Source of the DNA: Asaia bogorensis
GTDB taxonomy: Bacteria > Pseudomonadota > Alphaproteobacteria > Reyranellales > Reyranellaceae
Length of the DNA: 38,751 nucleotides
Reading direction: 5' to 3'
Assembly (NCBI GenBank): GCA_945905835.1
Contig: CAMDQJ010000030.1
Span: forward strand, 1-38,751
Positions 1 to 7,727 of the stretch are shown here, piece after piece. How positions within the stretch are numbered: the first letter of the stretch is position 1; each line of letters begins with the position of its first letter. The position numbers and the translations under genes are program-made. The notes below the pieces were generated by a model. That model made no database searches and was not told the DNA's origin. It saw only the letters and a program-made list of their open reading frames with translations.

Positions 1-98
1 CGCTCGCCTCTCGCCACATTGTCGACCTGCGCCAAGGCCGCATCCGAGATCGTCACCATTGCCATCATCAATACCGCCGCTGTCATCCGCCGTTGCAT
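1..98 (-). CDS. N-terminus of an exported protein (cut by window edge)
   Basis: The gene runs leftward out of the window, so only the first 32 codons are present. The ATG at 98-96 is preceded by AAGGAAAG at a proper ribosome-binding distance. The visible product starts with Arg-rich MQRRM, then a hydrophobic stretch (about residues 6-16) and a likely signal-peptidase site after ALA (about residue 22), so the mature protein would begin QVDN. This is a classical Sec signal peptide. Nothing after the cleavage site is long enough to identify a family. It diverges from the hydrolase at 183. The function is unknown. Confidence 0.6.
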   Translation of the reverse strand, partial: MQRRMTAAVLMMAMVTISDAALAQVDNVARGE

Positions 99-182
99 CA
101 CACTTTCCTTTGCCCGCCCACACCTCTCCATGTGGTAGATTGCCCATCATTGGCAAGAGAACAAGCGCCGGGGGTCTTCGAG

Positions 183-1043
183 GTGAGTAGCAGGTTCTGC
201 TTGTGGTTGGCGGCGATCGCAGCAAATTTTGCCGCGCTGGCCCTGCCGTCCCCGGCCGCCGCCGAACCGGTGCAGCTGAAGCACGGGGCGCTGCGCATCA
301 ACGGCAACCTCGAAGTGCCGGACGGCCGCACGCTGGCCGACGGCGTGGCAATCGTGCTGCACGGCACGATGTCGCATCACGGCCAGGAAACCATCGCCGT
401 GCTGCAAATGAACCTCAAGGCGCGCGGCGTCGCCACGCTCGCTGTCACGCTGTCGCTCGGCATCGACGACCGCAAGGGTCCGCGCGCCTGCGAGGTGCCG
501 CACGCCTATACCGACACCGATCTCGGCCCGGAACTCGACCGCTGGATCCAATGGGTCGCCGAGCGCGGCGCGCGTGCCATCGACTACGTCGGCTTCTCGC
601 GCGGCGGCTCGCAAATCGTCGACCTGCTGCAGAAGCAGAAGGGCGGCCGGCGCGCCGTGCTGCTGGCGCCGCTGCTGCAGACGCCGGCCGAAATCGCCGC
701 GGCCTACACCAAGGCTTTCGGCAGCGATCTGTCACCCGCACTGGCGGCGGCGCGCGCCGCGCCCAGGGAAACGCGCCGTGTCGATTTCCTTCTGTGCAAG
801 CTGGCACAGGTGACGGGGGCGGCCTTCCTCGACGCCTACCGCGAGATCCCGGCGAAAGCCGCCGCCGGCATCGTCCAGCCGGTGCTGGTGATGATCGCCG
901 GCAACGACGAGATCGTGCCCGACCTCGAGACCCGCCTGCCGGCCAACGTGCGTCTTGTCGTGGTCGAAGGCTCCGACCACTTCTTCCGCGACCTCAACGG
1001 CGAGGACGCCGCCGATGCCATCGCGGAGTTTCTCCGCGAGTGA
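183..1043 (+). CDS. Exported alpha/beta-hydrolase
   Basis: This is a serine hydrolase of the alpha/beta fold with an unknown ester or amide substrate. From the GTG at 183 the protein is 286 residues, and residues 1-27 form a signal peptide ending at PAAAEP, so it should act in the periplasm. The frame is open upstream to an ATG at 93, but that start would bury the signal peptide behind about 30 unlikely residues. GFSRGG gives the nucleophile elbow (Ser139), GNDEIVP a likely acid (Asp242) and GSDHFF the catalytic His266. The VLHGTMSHHG stretch near residue 58 is a likely oxyanion-hole loop. Its stop codon directly abuts the convergent stop of the Bug gene on the minus strand. The start choice is moderately certain and the fold is fairly certain. 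Confidence 0.75.
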   Translation: MSSRFCLWLAAIAANFAALALPSPAAAEPVQLKHGALRINGNLEVPDGRTLADGVAIVLHGTMSHHGQETIAVLQMNLKARGVATLAVTLSLGIDDRKGPRACEVPHAYTDTDLGPELDRWIQWVAERGARAIDYVGFSRGGSQIVDLLQKQKGGRRAVLLAPLLQTPAEIAAAYTKAFGSDLSPALAAARAAPRETRRVDFLLCKLAQVTGAAFLDAYREIPAKAAAGIVQPVLVMIAGNDEIVPDLETRLPANVRLVVVEGSDHFFRDLNGEDAADAIAEFLRE

Positions 1044-2012
1044 CTATTCGGCCTTGAGGCCCTTCTCCTTGATGAGCGTGATCCAGCGCTTCTCTTCCAG
1101 GAGATACCAAGCCTTGAACTCGTCCGGCGTCGAACTGCGTATCTCCACGCCTTGCTTCTTGAAGCGTTCGATCATCTCGGGCTCGGCCGCGACCTTGGCG
1201 ATCGCCGCCTGAAGCTTGTCGATGATCGGCTTGGGCGTGCCGGCCGGCACCACCATGCCCTGCCAGAACACGACGTCGAAATCCTTCATGTCGGTGAGCT
1301 CGGCCACCGTCGCGATGTCGGGGAAGCTGGGCGACCGCTTCAGGGTCGATATCGCGATGGCCCGTGTCTTGCCCGACTGCAGCCACGGCACGGCCTCGAG
1401 CGAGGCCGAGAACATCATCTGCGCGTTGCCGGCAGCGAGATCCTGGCCTGCAGGGGCGCCACCGCGGTAGGGCACAATCTGGTAGTCGAACCCGCCACGC
1501 GCGCGGAACATCTCCGCCGCCATGTGGTTGGTGGCGCCGATACCCGAGGTCGCCATGTTGAACTTGCCCGGGTTGGCCTTCAGGTAGGCGATCAGCTCGG
1601 CCATGGTCTTGACCGGGAAGTCGGCGTTAACGTGCAGGATGAAGGGCGTGAACGACATCAGCGACACGAGCTCGAAGCTCTTGTGCGGGTCGTACTGCAC
1701 GTTGCCCTGCAGCGTCGGATTGATGATCAGCGACGTGCCGCCCCCATAGATCGTGTAGCCGTCGGGCGCGGCTTTGGCGACGTAGTTGGAGGCAACGGTG
1801 GTGGCGGCGCCGGCCTTGTTGTCGACCAGCACGGATTTACCGAGGATCGCCGTCAGCCTTTCGGCATAGACGCGTGCCACGGCGTCGTTCAGGCCGCCCG
1901 GCGGATAGGGTACGACGAGGCTGACCGGTTTGTTCGGCCAGTCGGTTTGTGCGAACGCAGCAAACGGCAACACGATCGCGGCGATAACCGCGACGAACAT
2001 CGACTTCTTCAT
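1044..2012 (-). CDS. Bug/TctC-family solute-binding protein (orphan)
   Basis: This is a periplasmic receptor of the Bug (TctC-like) family, which binds carboxylates and related small molecules for tripartite tricarboxylate-type transport or sensing. It has 322 residues, the usual length. A Sec signal peptide ends at AFAQ (about residue 22), followed by the family hallmark WPNKPVSLVVPYPPGG, VDNKAGA near residue 62 and APDGYT near residue 82. VPYRGG near residue 180 and the C-terminal EEKRW..LIKE segment are also typical. No TctA/TctB membrane gene lies nearby. It follows the thiolase and DUF35 genes on the same strand, with only 10 bp between the DUF35 stop and this start, so they are probably co-transcribed. 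The ligand may be the substrate of that pathway; this is inference. Confidence 0.93.
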   Translation of the reverse strand: MKKSMFVAVIAAIVLPFAAFAQTDWPNKPVSLVVPYPPGGLNDAVARVYAERLTAILGKSVLVDNKAGAATTVASNYVAKAAPDGYTIYGGGTSLIINPTLQGNVQYDPHKSFELVSLMSFTPFILHVNADFPVKTMAELIAYLKANPGKFNMATSGIGATNHMAAEMFRARGGFDYQIVPYRGGAPAGQDLAAGNAQMMFSASLEAVPWLQSGKTRAIAISTLKRSPSFPDIATVAELTDMKDFDVVFWQGMVVPAGTPKPIIDKLQAAIAKVAAEPEMIERFKKQGVEIRSSTPDEFKAWYLLEEKRWITLIKEKGLKAE

Positions 2013-2022
2013 GTTTCCTCCC

Positions 2023-2454
2023 TCACTCCGCGACGAAGTAAGGCAGCGTTACTTCCTTGGTCGCGGTTTCAAATCCCAGACGCACGCGCCGGCCGATCTT
2101 GATGCCGGTCTCGGCGATTCCGCGCAGCGGCGCGTTCACGCGCACGCCAGCATCCATGTCGACCAGCGCCACGATGTAGGGCGCCGATGCCTTGAAGTAG
2201 AAGTTGAAGGGATGGTAGCAGGCCGTCCAGGCATGAATCGTGCCGCCGGTTGGCGCTTTGCGGTACTCGCTCTCCATCGAGAAGCAGTGCGGGCACACCG
2301 GGCGCGGATAGTGGCGGACCTTGCCGCAGGCGGCGCAGTACTGGAGCCGCAACTCGTGCGCCTGCATGCCCTCCCAGTAGCCCTGGCTTTCGCGCGTCGG
2401 CGTCGGCAGCGGACGCTCCACTTGAGGCGGGGCAGGTACTGCGACCTCGCTCAT
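2023..2454 (-). CDS. DUF35-type OB-fold protein with zinc ribbon, thiolase partner
   Basis: This is a small 143-residue protein of the DUF35 family: an N-terminal rubredoxin-like zinc ribbon followed by an OB-fold. Family members such as ChsH2 bind acyl-CoA and partner with thiolase-like or hydratase proteins. Zinc ligands are visible as CAAC (Cys40, Cys43) and CPHC (Cys54, Cys57). The OB-fold part follows from about residue 65 (TIHAWTACYHPF, YIVALVDMD). Its ATG overlaps the TGA of the upstream thiolase gene by 4 bp (ATGA), which implies translational coupling and a physical complex. Substrate specificity cannot be read from the sequence. Confidence 0.88.
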   Translation of the reverse strand: MSEVAVPAPPQVERPLPTPTRESQGYWEGMQAHELRLQYCAACGKVRHYPRPVCPHCFSMESEYRKAPTGGTIHAWTACYHPFNFYFKASAPYIVALVDMDAGVRVNAPLRGIAETGIKIGRRVRLGFETATKEVTLPYFVAE

Positions 2455-3611
2455 GCCGCCCTCCGCAGGATGGCGACCGAGCCGTCGCCCATGTCGCCGT
2501 AACCCGTCACCAGGCCGATCTCGGCGTCCTTGACCTGCGCCTTGCCGGCCTCGCGGCGCAGTTGGCGCGTCAGCTCGATGATGTGGTTGAGGCCGACGAC
2601 GTGGCCCTGGCTCAACAGGCCGCCGTGCGTGTTGATCGGCAGCTCACCGCCCAGCGCGATACGGCCGTCCATAACGAACGGCCCGCCCTCACCTTGCTTG
2701 CAGAAGCCCAGGATCTCGAGTTGGCGGATCACGGTGAAGGTGAAACAGTCGTAGATCTCGGCGACGTCGATGTCCTTCGGCCCGACGCCTGCCATCGGCC
2801 AGGCGCGCGCCGCGGCCTTGACCAGGCCGAACTCCAGAAGGTCGGGACGCTGGGCGATCGAAGCCGGCGACTCGGGATGGCCCTCGGCCACGCCCATGAT
2901 GGTGACGAGCGGCTTCTTGAGGTCGCGCGCGCGCTCGGCGCTGCTCACGATCACGGCGGCGCCGCCGTCGCTCTCGAGGCTGCAGTCGAACAGCCGGAAC
3001 GGATCGGAGATCATGCGCGAGGCGTGATGCTCCTCGACCGTCAGCGGCTTGTTCATCACGACGTTGCCGTTGAGGATCGCGTGCTGGCGCGTCACCACGG
3101 CGACCTCGGCCATGTGGCGCGCCGTAGTGCCGTCGAGCTCCATGTGGCGGCGTGCGCCCTGGGCGTAGAGCTGGGCCGGCGCGAACATGCCGATCGGCGC
3201 CTCGAACTCGTTGGCCAGGGCGAATTGCGGGAACTGCTGCAGCCGCGTGCTCACGCGCGCACCCGAGTAGCCGGTGCGCCCCACGGAAATAAGAACGTGC
3301 CTGCAAACGCCGGTCGCCACCGCCATCGCCGCCATCTGAAGCGCTGCCACGCAGGTGGCGCCGCCGGTCGGCACGAAGGCCGAGAGAGTCAGGTCCTTGA
3401 TCCCGAGATTGGCGATGAAATCCTCGGCGATGCCGGCGCCGGGGAAATAGGGAACGACGCCGTCGATGTCGCGCGGGTCGATGCCGGCGTCGTCGATCGC
3501 CTTGAGGCTGGCCTCGAGCTGCAGTGCCAGGCCCGACTTGGTCGTGCCGCGCGTATAGGCGGTCTCGCCAATGCCGCTCACCGCCGCCGCTTCGCGAAGC
3601 GGATGGATCAT
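2451..3611 (-). CDS. Thiolase (SCP-x/nonspecific lipid-transfer type)
   Basis: This is a thiolase-fold enzyme of 386 residues, probably performing thiolytic or retro-Claisen cleavage of a 3-oxoacyl-CoA, or acting as the thiolase-like half of an aldolase with its DUF35 partner. The start at 3611 is fixed by GGAGGAAACAAC immediately upstream; the frame continues open for 74 more codons that are not thiolase-like. The nucleophile candidate is Cys87 in PTGGATCVAA. The C-terminal block NTHGGLLSQGHVVG and the final GYGDMGDGSVAIL are typical of the SCP-x clade. The stop overlaps the DUF35 start. Together with the flanking Bug genes it forms a small uptake-plus-CoA-catabolism module. The exact substrate is unknown. 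Confidence 0.9.
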   Translation of the reverse strand: MIHPLREAAAVSGIGETAYTRGTTKSGLALQLEASLKAIDDAGIDPRDIDGVVPYFPGAGIAEDFIANLGIKDLTLSAFVPTGGATCVAALQMAAMAVATGVCRHVLISVGRTGYSGARVSTRLQQFPQFALANEFEAPIGMFAPAQLYAQGARRHMELDGTTARHMAEVAVVTRQHAILNGNVVMNKPLTVEEHHASRMISDPFRLFDCSLESDGGAAVIVSSAERARDLKKPLVTIMGVAEGHPESPASIAQRPDLLEFGLVKAAARAWPMAGVGPKDIDVAEIYDCFTFTVIRQLEILGFCKQGEGGPFVMDGRIALGGELPINTHGGLLSQGHVVGLNHIIELTRQLRREAGKAQVKDAEIGLVTGYGDMGDGSVAILRRAA

Positions 3612-3651
3612 GTTGTTTCCTCCCGGACCCATTGTGCCGGAAGCCAGGCAA

Positions 3652-4620
3652 TCAGTCCGCTCGGATATTTCCCGCGCGGATGACCTCGCGCCAGCGCGCG
3701 AGTTCGCTCCGGACGAGCGCCGTATAGGCGTCCGACCCGAGCATGCCCGGCCCGATGCCGATACGATCGAAATGCCCCTTGATCTCGGCACTTTGCAGGG
3801 CTGCGGCGATTTGCGTTTCCCAGCGCTTGGCAATCTCGCCGGGAATACCGGCCGGTGTCGAGAAGCCGAACCAGTTGGTCGCCACCACGCCGGGAAATCC
3901 CGCCTCGCGAAAGGTCGGCGTCTCCGGCAGGGTCGGCGCTCTTGCGTCTTCGCTCACCGCCAGCGGCCGCATGCGCTTGCCGGTGAAATAGCCGAACGCC
4001 GTCGGCAGGCTTTCCATCAGCGCCGCGATCTGCCCGCCCAAAAGATCGTTCATCGCCGGCGCCGAGCCGCGATATGGAATGTGGGTCAGCGGCACGCCTG
4101 TCGTCCCTGCCAGCAGCTGACCGACGAGATGATTCATGGTGCCGTTGCCGCCGGAGCCGTAAGTGACCTCGCCGGGCTTGGCGCGGGCGAGATCGATCAA
4201 CTCCTTCACGCTGGTCACGGGCGAGGCAACGTTCACCGCCAGCACGCTGGGGAAGGTCCCCACCAGATGGAGGTGCATGAAATCGCCCAGCGGATCGTAG
4301 GGCACATCCTTGTAGAGGACGGGCCCGATGCCGTGCGAGGCCGCACTCGACATCATCACCAGATGCGCATCACCGCGCGCCTTGGCCAGGATATCGGCGC
4401 CCAGCATGCCGCCGGCGCCGGGCTTGTTTTCCACGACGATCGGCTGTCCAAGCTTGGCGCCGAACCAGTCCGCCAGCGCACGCGACATGATGTCGGCCGC
4501 ACCCGCCGGCGGAAAGTTGACGATCCAGCGGATCGGCTTGGTCGGCCAGGTCGCCTGCGCCGCAGCAATGCTCGGCATCGCCAGGGCAGAAGTTGTCAGG
4601 AGTTGCCGTCGAGAGAGCAT
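3652..4620 (-). CDS. Bug/TctC-family solute-binding protein (orphan)
   Basis: This is a second Bug-family periplasmic receptor of 322 residues. The signal sequence begins MLSRRQLLTTS (twin-arginine-like) and ends at AAAQ. Family marks are WPTKPIRWIVNFPPAGAAD, VENKPGAGG, PYRGSAPAMNDLLGG and the C-terminal RWREVI. It lies 40 bp upstream of the thiolase gene on the same strand and is probably the first gene of that operon. GGAGG precedes the ATG by about 11 nt. It diverges from the cytosine-deaminase-like amidohydrolase across an 89-bp gap that contains a candidate promoter. No transport membrane subunits are nearby. The ligand is unknown. Confidence 0.93.
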   Translation of the reverse strand: MLSRRQLLTTSALAMPSIAAAQATWPTKPIRWIVNFPPAGAADIMSRALADWFGAKLGQPIVVENKPGAGGMLGADILAKARGDAHLVMMSSAASHGIGPVLYKDVPYDPLGDFMHLHLVGTFPSVLAVNVASPVTSVKELIDLARAKPGEVTYGSGGNGTMNHLVGQLLAGTTGVPLTHIPYRGSAPAMNDLLGGQIAALMESLPTAFGYFTGKRMRPLAVSEDARAPTLPETPTFREAGFPGVVATNWFGFSTPAGIPGEIAKRWETQIAAALQSAEIKGHFDRIGIGPGMLGSDAYTALVRSELARWREVIRAGNIRAD

Positions 4621-4648
4621 GAATTCGCTGAGCCTCCGGTGCCGCTGG

Positions 4649-4676
4649 ACTATAAAAGCCGCACGGCATGGTGCAA
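4649..4676 (-). promoter_or_regulatory. Candidate sigma70-type promoter for the Bug-thiolase operon
   Basis: On the minus strand, TTGCAC (4676-4671) and TATAGT (4654-4649) are separated by 16 bp. The -10 differs from consensus at one base, and the ATG at 4620 follows about 28 nt downstream with GGAGG between them. On the plus strand the same A/T patch reads TATAAA (4651-4656) and could serve the divergent amidohydrolase, though I see no good -35 for it. This is a prediction from sequence only. Confidence 0.4.
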
Positions 4677-4709
4677 CATGCGTGCCGGCCCCGATACGAC
4701 AGGAACCAC

Positions 4710-5957
4710 ATGGATTTCGATCTCGTCTTGCGCGATGTGCGGCTTCCCGACAGCAAGCCGGATCAGCCGGCCACGGATATCGGCGTCAAGGATGGCAAGA
4801 TTGTCGCGCTCGCGCCAAAACTGGGCGGCGGCGCAAAGGACGAGGTGAAAGGCGGCGGCCGGCTGGTCTGCTCCGGCTTCGTCGAGACGCATATCCATCT
4901 CGACAAGTCCTGCATCCTGGCGCGCTGCGACTGCTCGGGCGAGCCGAAGCGCTTCCCGCACCTCGCGATGGAGCGCACCTCGGCCCTCAAGCACACCTTC
5001 ACCGTCGAGGACGTGACCGAGCGCGCGGGCGGCACCATCGAAAAATGTATCTCGCACGGCTGCACCCGGATGCGCACCCACGTCGAGGTCGATCCCAAGA
5101 TCGGGCTGCGTGGCCTCGAAGGTGTGAAGGTGTTGATCGACCGCTACAAGTGGGCGATCGACCTCGAGATCTGCGTCATGCCGCAGGAGGGACTGACCAA
5201 CAATCCCGGCACCGACGAACTCATGGTCGCGGCACTCAAGAACGGCGCCACCGTCGTCGGCGCCGCGCCCAACTACGACACCGACCGCGACGCCCAGATC
5301 CGTCGCGTCTTCGAAATGGCGCGCGAGTTCGATGTCGACATCGACATGCATCTCGACAGCGGCGCCTCGGCCGAGGAACTCGACACGCTGCTGGTGTGCG
5401 AGCTCACGGAAAAATACGGCTGGGGCGGACGGGTCGCCGTCGGCCACGTCAGCAAGCTCGCATCGATGCCGCAGGCCGAGATGGACAAGGTCGCGCGTCG
5501 CATGGCCGATGCCGGTGTCGCGGCCACGGTGCTGACCGCGACCGACCTTTATCTCGGCGGCCGCCACACAGACCACAATGTGCCGCGCAACGTGGTCGAC
5601 CTCAACCGGTTGACCCAGCAAGGCGTGCTCTGCTCGATCGGCTCGAACAACATCCTCAATCCCTTCACGCCCTTCGGCGACGGGCAATTGCTGCGGCAAG
5701 CCAACATGCAGGCGATCGTCACCCAGCGCGGCTCGGATTCCGAGGTGCGCGACACCTGGGACATGACGACGAGCGCCGCGGCGCGCCTGATGCGCCAGAC
5801 CGATTACGGGATCGCGGTCGGCGCGCCGGCCGATCTGGTGATGCTCGACGCGCCGGATCCGATCATGGCTCTCCGGACGGTGGCGCCGGTCCTGGCCGCG
5901 TACAAGCGTGGCCGACGGACCGTGACACGCGAGCCGGTTCAGATTCACCGGCCATAA
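4710..5957 (+). CDS. Cytosine-deaminase-like amidohydrolase with altered active site
   Basis: This is a 415-residue metal-dependent hydrolase of the amidohydrolase superfamily, cytosine deaminase (CodA) branch, acting on an unknown substrate, probably a cyclic or N-containing compound. The start at 4710 has AGGAA upstream. Metal-site residues seen are His61 and His63 (ETHIHLDKS), His214 (IDMHLDS) and His246 (AVGHVSK), with PQEG near 158-161. The positions match E. coli CodA numbering closely. The CodA catalytic Glu217 is Ser here, and the metal ligand Asp313 plus Asp314 are Asn-Asn (GSNNILNPF). The enzyme therefore should not use the standard CodA mechanism. The amidase gene starts 17 bp downstream and is very likely co-transcribed, suggesting sequential hydrolysis of a ring and then an amide. 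The fold is certain; the function is open. Confidence 0.85.
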   Translation: MDFDLVLRDVRLPDSKPDQPATDIGVKDGKIVALAPKLGGGAKDEVKGGGRLVCSGFVETHIHLDKSCILARCDCSGEPKRFPHLAMERTSALKHTFTVEDVTERAGGTIEKCISHGCTRMRTHVEVDPKIGLRGLEGVKVLIDRYKWAIDLEICVMPQEGLTNNPGTDELMVAALKNGATVVGAAPNYDTDRDAQIRRVFEMAREFDVDIDMHLDSGASAEELDTLLVCELTEKYGWGGRVAVGHVSKLASMPQAEMDKVARRMADAGVAATVLTATDLYLGGRHTDHNVPRNVVDLNRLTQQGVLCSIGSNNILNPFTPFGDGQLLRQANMQAIVTQRGSDSEVRDTWDMTTSAAARLMRQTDYGIAVGAPADLVMLDAPDPIMALRTVAPVLAAYKRGRRTVTREPVQIHRP

Positions 5958-5974
5958 CAATCGAGAGGGAAGCG

Positions 5975-7498
5975 ATGTCCAATCGTGAATTAGTCTCACT
6001 GTCGTCCGTCGAGCTGCGCCGCCGCATCGGCACCAAGGAAATCTCGCCGGTCGAATTGCTCGAGGCCTGCCTCGCCCGCATCGAGGCGCTGAACCCCGCG
6101 GTCAATGCCGTCACCGCGATGTGCGTGGCGCGCGCCCGCAAGGAGGCCAAGGCCGCCGAGACGGCGGTGCGGCGTGGCGAGGACCTGCCGCTGCTGCACG
6201 GATTGCCGACCGGCATCAAGGACCTCGAAGAGACCAAGGACCTGCTCACCACCTACGGCTCGCCGCTCTATCGCGACTACGTTCCCAACTACGACAACGT
6301 CATGGTCGGCCGCGTGCGCGCCGCCGGCGCAGTAATCGTCGGCAAGACCAACGTGCCAGAGTTCGGCGCCGGTTCGAACAGCCGCAATCCGGTGTGGGGC
6401 GCCACGGGCAATCCGTTCAACACCACGCTCAATGCCGGAGGATCATCGGGCGGCTCGGCGGCGGCACTTGCCACCGACATGCTGCCGGTCTGCACCGGCT
6501 CCGACACCGGTGGATCGCTGCGCAATCCTGCGGCCTTCTGCGGCGTCGTGGGTTTTCGTCCCTCGCCGGGCATGGTGGCGGTCGAGCGCCGCGCCATGGG
6601 CTGGACGCCGATCTCCGTGCTGGGCCCGATGGGCCGCAACGTGGCTGATGTCTGCCTGCTCTACGCCACGCAGATTGGCCAGCACGACAGCGACCCGCTC
6701 AGCTTCCCGGTCGAGGGCGGCGCCTATGCCGAGCCCTGGCCGGTCGATCTCGGCAGTCTGCGCGTGGCCTGGACGGAGGATTTCAGCGGTGCCCCCGTGG
6801 AGAAGGGCATCCGCGCCACGATGCGCGAGAAGATCAAGGCGATGAAACCTTTGTTCCGCAGCCTCGACAAGGTCGAGATCGACTACGGCGGCGCCGACCG
6901 CTGCTTCGACGTGGTCCGCGCCGTGAACTTCCTCGCCAAGTACCACGACACCTACACCAAGGATAAAAGCCTACTCGGCCCCAATATCCGCGCCAACTAC
7001 GAGATCGGCGCCAAGATGAGCCTCGCCGACTTCGCCTGGGCGCATGCCGAACAGACGCGGATCTTCCGCAAGTTCCAGGAGCTCTACAAGGATTATGACC
7101 TGGTGCTCGGCCCCACGGTCGGCGTTACACCCTTCCCGTGGAAGCAGCTCTATGTCGACGAAATGGACGGCAAGAAGCTCAACAACTATTACCACTGGAT
7201 GGCGTCAGTCTATTTCGTCACCCTCACCAGCAATCCCGCAGTGTCGCTGCCCTGCGGCACCGATTACAAGAAAATGCCGTTCGGCCTGCAGGTGGTCGGC
7301 CGCTTCCGCGGCGACGGCGAGGTGCTGGGCGCCGCCCATGCCATGGAGCAGGCCTTCGCCACCAATTCAGAGCTCAGCCGGCCGCGGCCCAACCTCGCCA
7401 GGCTCGGCAAGCCGACGCCCGAGCTGAAGTCGATCGTCACGCACCCGCCCAAACTCAACGCCAAGGTATCGAAGGGCCCGGCACCGGGGGCGCTCTAG
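5975..7498 (+). CDS. Amidase (amidase-signature family)
   Basis: This is a 507-residue amidase-signature hydrolase that splits a C-N amide bond to carboxylate and amine. The Ser-cisSer-Lys triad is visible: Lys82 in GIKD, the serines of GGSSGGS (157-158), and nucleophile Ser181 in GSDTGGSLRNPA. The start at 5975 has GAGAGGGA just upstream. The frame is open far upstream, but that part lies over other genes and is not amidase-like. There is no signal peptide, so it is cytoplasmic. It is the second gene of a two-gene unit with the amidohydrolase and may act on that enzyme's product. Residues 280-420 hold the variable substrate region, so the true substrate cannot be named. Confidence 0.92.
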   Translation: MSNRELVSLSSVELRRRIGTKEISPVELLEACLARIEALNPAVNAVTAMCVARARKEAKAAETAVRRGEDLPLLHGLPTGIKDLEETKDLLTTYGSPLYRDYVPNYDNVMVGRVRAAGAVIVGKTNVPEFGAGSNSRNPVWGATGNPFNTTLNAGGSSGGSAAALATDMLPVCTGSDTGGSLRNPAAFCGVVGFRPSPGMVAVERRAMGWTPISVLGPMGRNVADVCLLYATQIGQHDSDPLSFPVEGGAYAEPWPVDLGSLRVAWTEDFSGAPVEKGIRATMREKIKAMKPLFRSLDKVEIDYGGADRCFDVVRAVNFLAKYHDTYTKDKSLLGPNIRANYEIGAKMSLADFAWAHAEQTRIFRKFQELYKDYDLVLGPTVGVTPFPWKQLYVDEMDGKKLNNYYHWMASVYFVTLTSNPAVSLPCGTDYKKMPFGLQVVGRFRGDGEVLGAAHAMEQAFATNSELSRPRPNLARLGKPTPELKSIVTHPPKLNAKVSKGPAPGAL

Positions 7499-7537
7499 TC
7501 GTTCACTCTCGACTGAGTACTGGCGACTAGGTACTGG

Positions 7538-7568
7538 CGCCGCGCGGACCGCGTCGCGAGCGGCGTTT
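7538..7568 (+). terminator. Possible Rho-independent terminator after the amidase
   Basis: CGCCGC (7538-7543) plus GCG can pair with CGC plus GCGGCG (7560-7565), leaving a two-base bulge (GA), and three T residues follow. The U-tract is short, so termination strength is uncertain. The position 40-70 bp after the amidase stop fits. Confidence 0.35.
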
Positions 7569-7664
7569 GACGTCCTCGTTCTGGCTGCCGGGGTGACGCA
7601 GGCCGCTGGCATTAAGGCAGAGCTGCCTTCAACATTCCCCGATTCGGCCTCCGCAAATTTCACA

Positions 7665-7686
7665 CCTGTTGCGTATAGGCAACAGG
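7665..7686 (+). repeat. Perfect 8-bp inverted repeat upstream of the lipoprotein gene
   Basis: CCTGTTGC and GCAACAGG flank the six bases GTATAG. The centre (TATAGG) resembles a -10 element, so the dyad could be an operator over a promoter or a 5'-UTR hairpin. It lies about 42-63 nt before the lipoprotein ATG. Confidence 0.45.
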
Positions 7687-7706
7687 GACAGGACCCGAAC
7701 AACGGG

Positions 7707-7723
7707 CTCTCCTCTCAGGAGAG
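7707..7723 (+). promoter_or_regulatory. Hairpin that sequesters the Shine-Dalgarno of the lipoprotein gene
   Basis: CTCTCCT (7707-7713), loop CTC, AGGAGAG (7717-7723) is a perfect 7-bp stem with a 3-nt loop. The 3' arm is itself the Shine-Dalgarno sequence, four bases before the ATG at 7728. In the folded state the ribosome site would be fully paired. Translational control, such as temperature sensing or a protein/RNA trigger, is possible but not shown. Confidence 0.5.
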
Positions 7724-7727
7724 TTAT

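Noticed and set aside
2250..3683. Long open frame on the plus strand opposite the thiolase gene
   Set aside because: It mirrors the codon structure of the real minus-strand thiolase and DUF35 genes, is rich in Arg/His/Ala, and has no recognisable domain.
4328..5974. Apparent 549-codon extension of the amidase
   Set aside because: It lies over the amidohydrolase and Bug genes in another frame; a clear ribosome site and family N-terminus place the amidase start at 5975.
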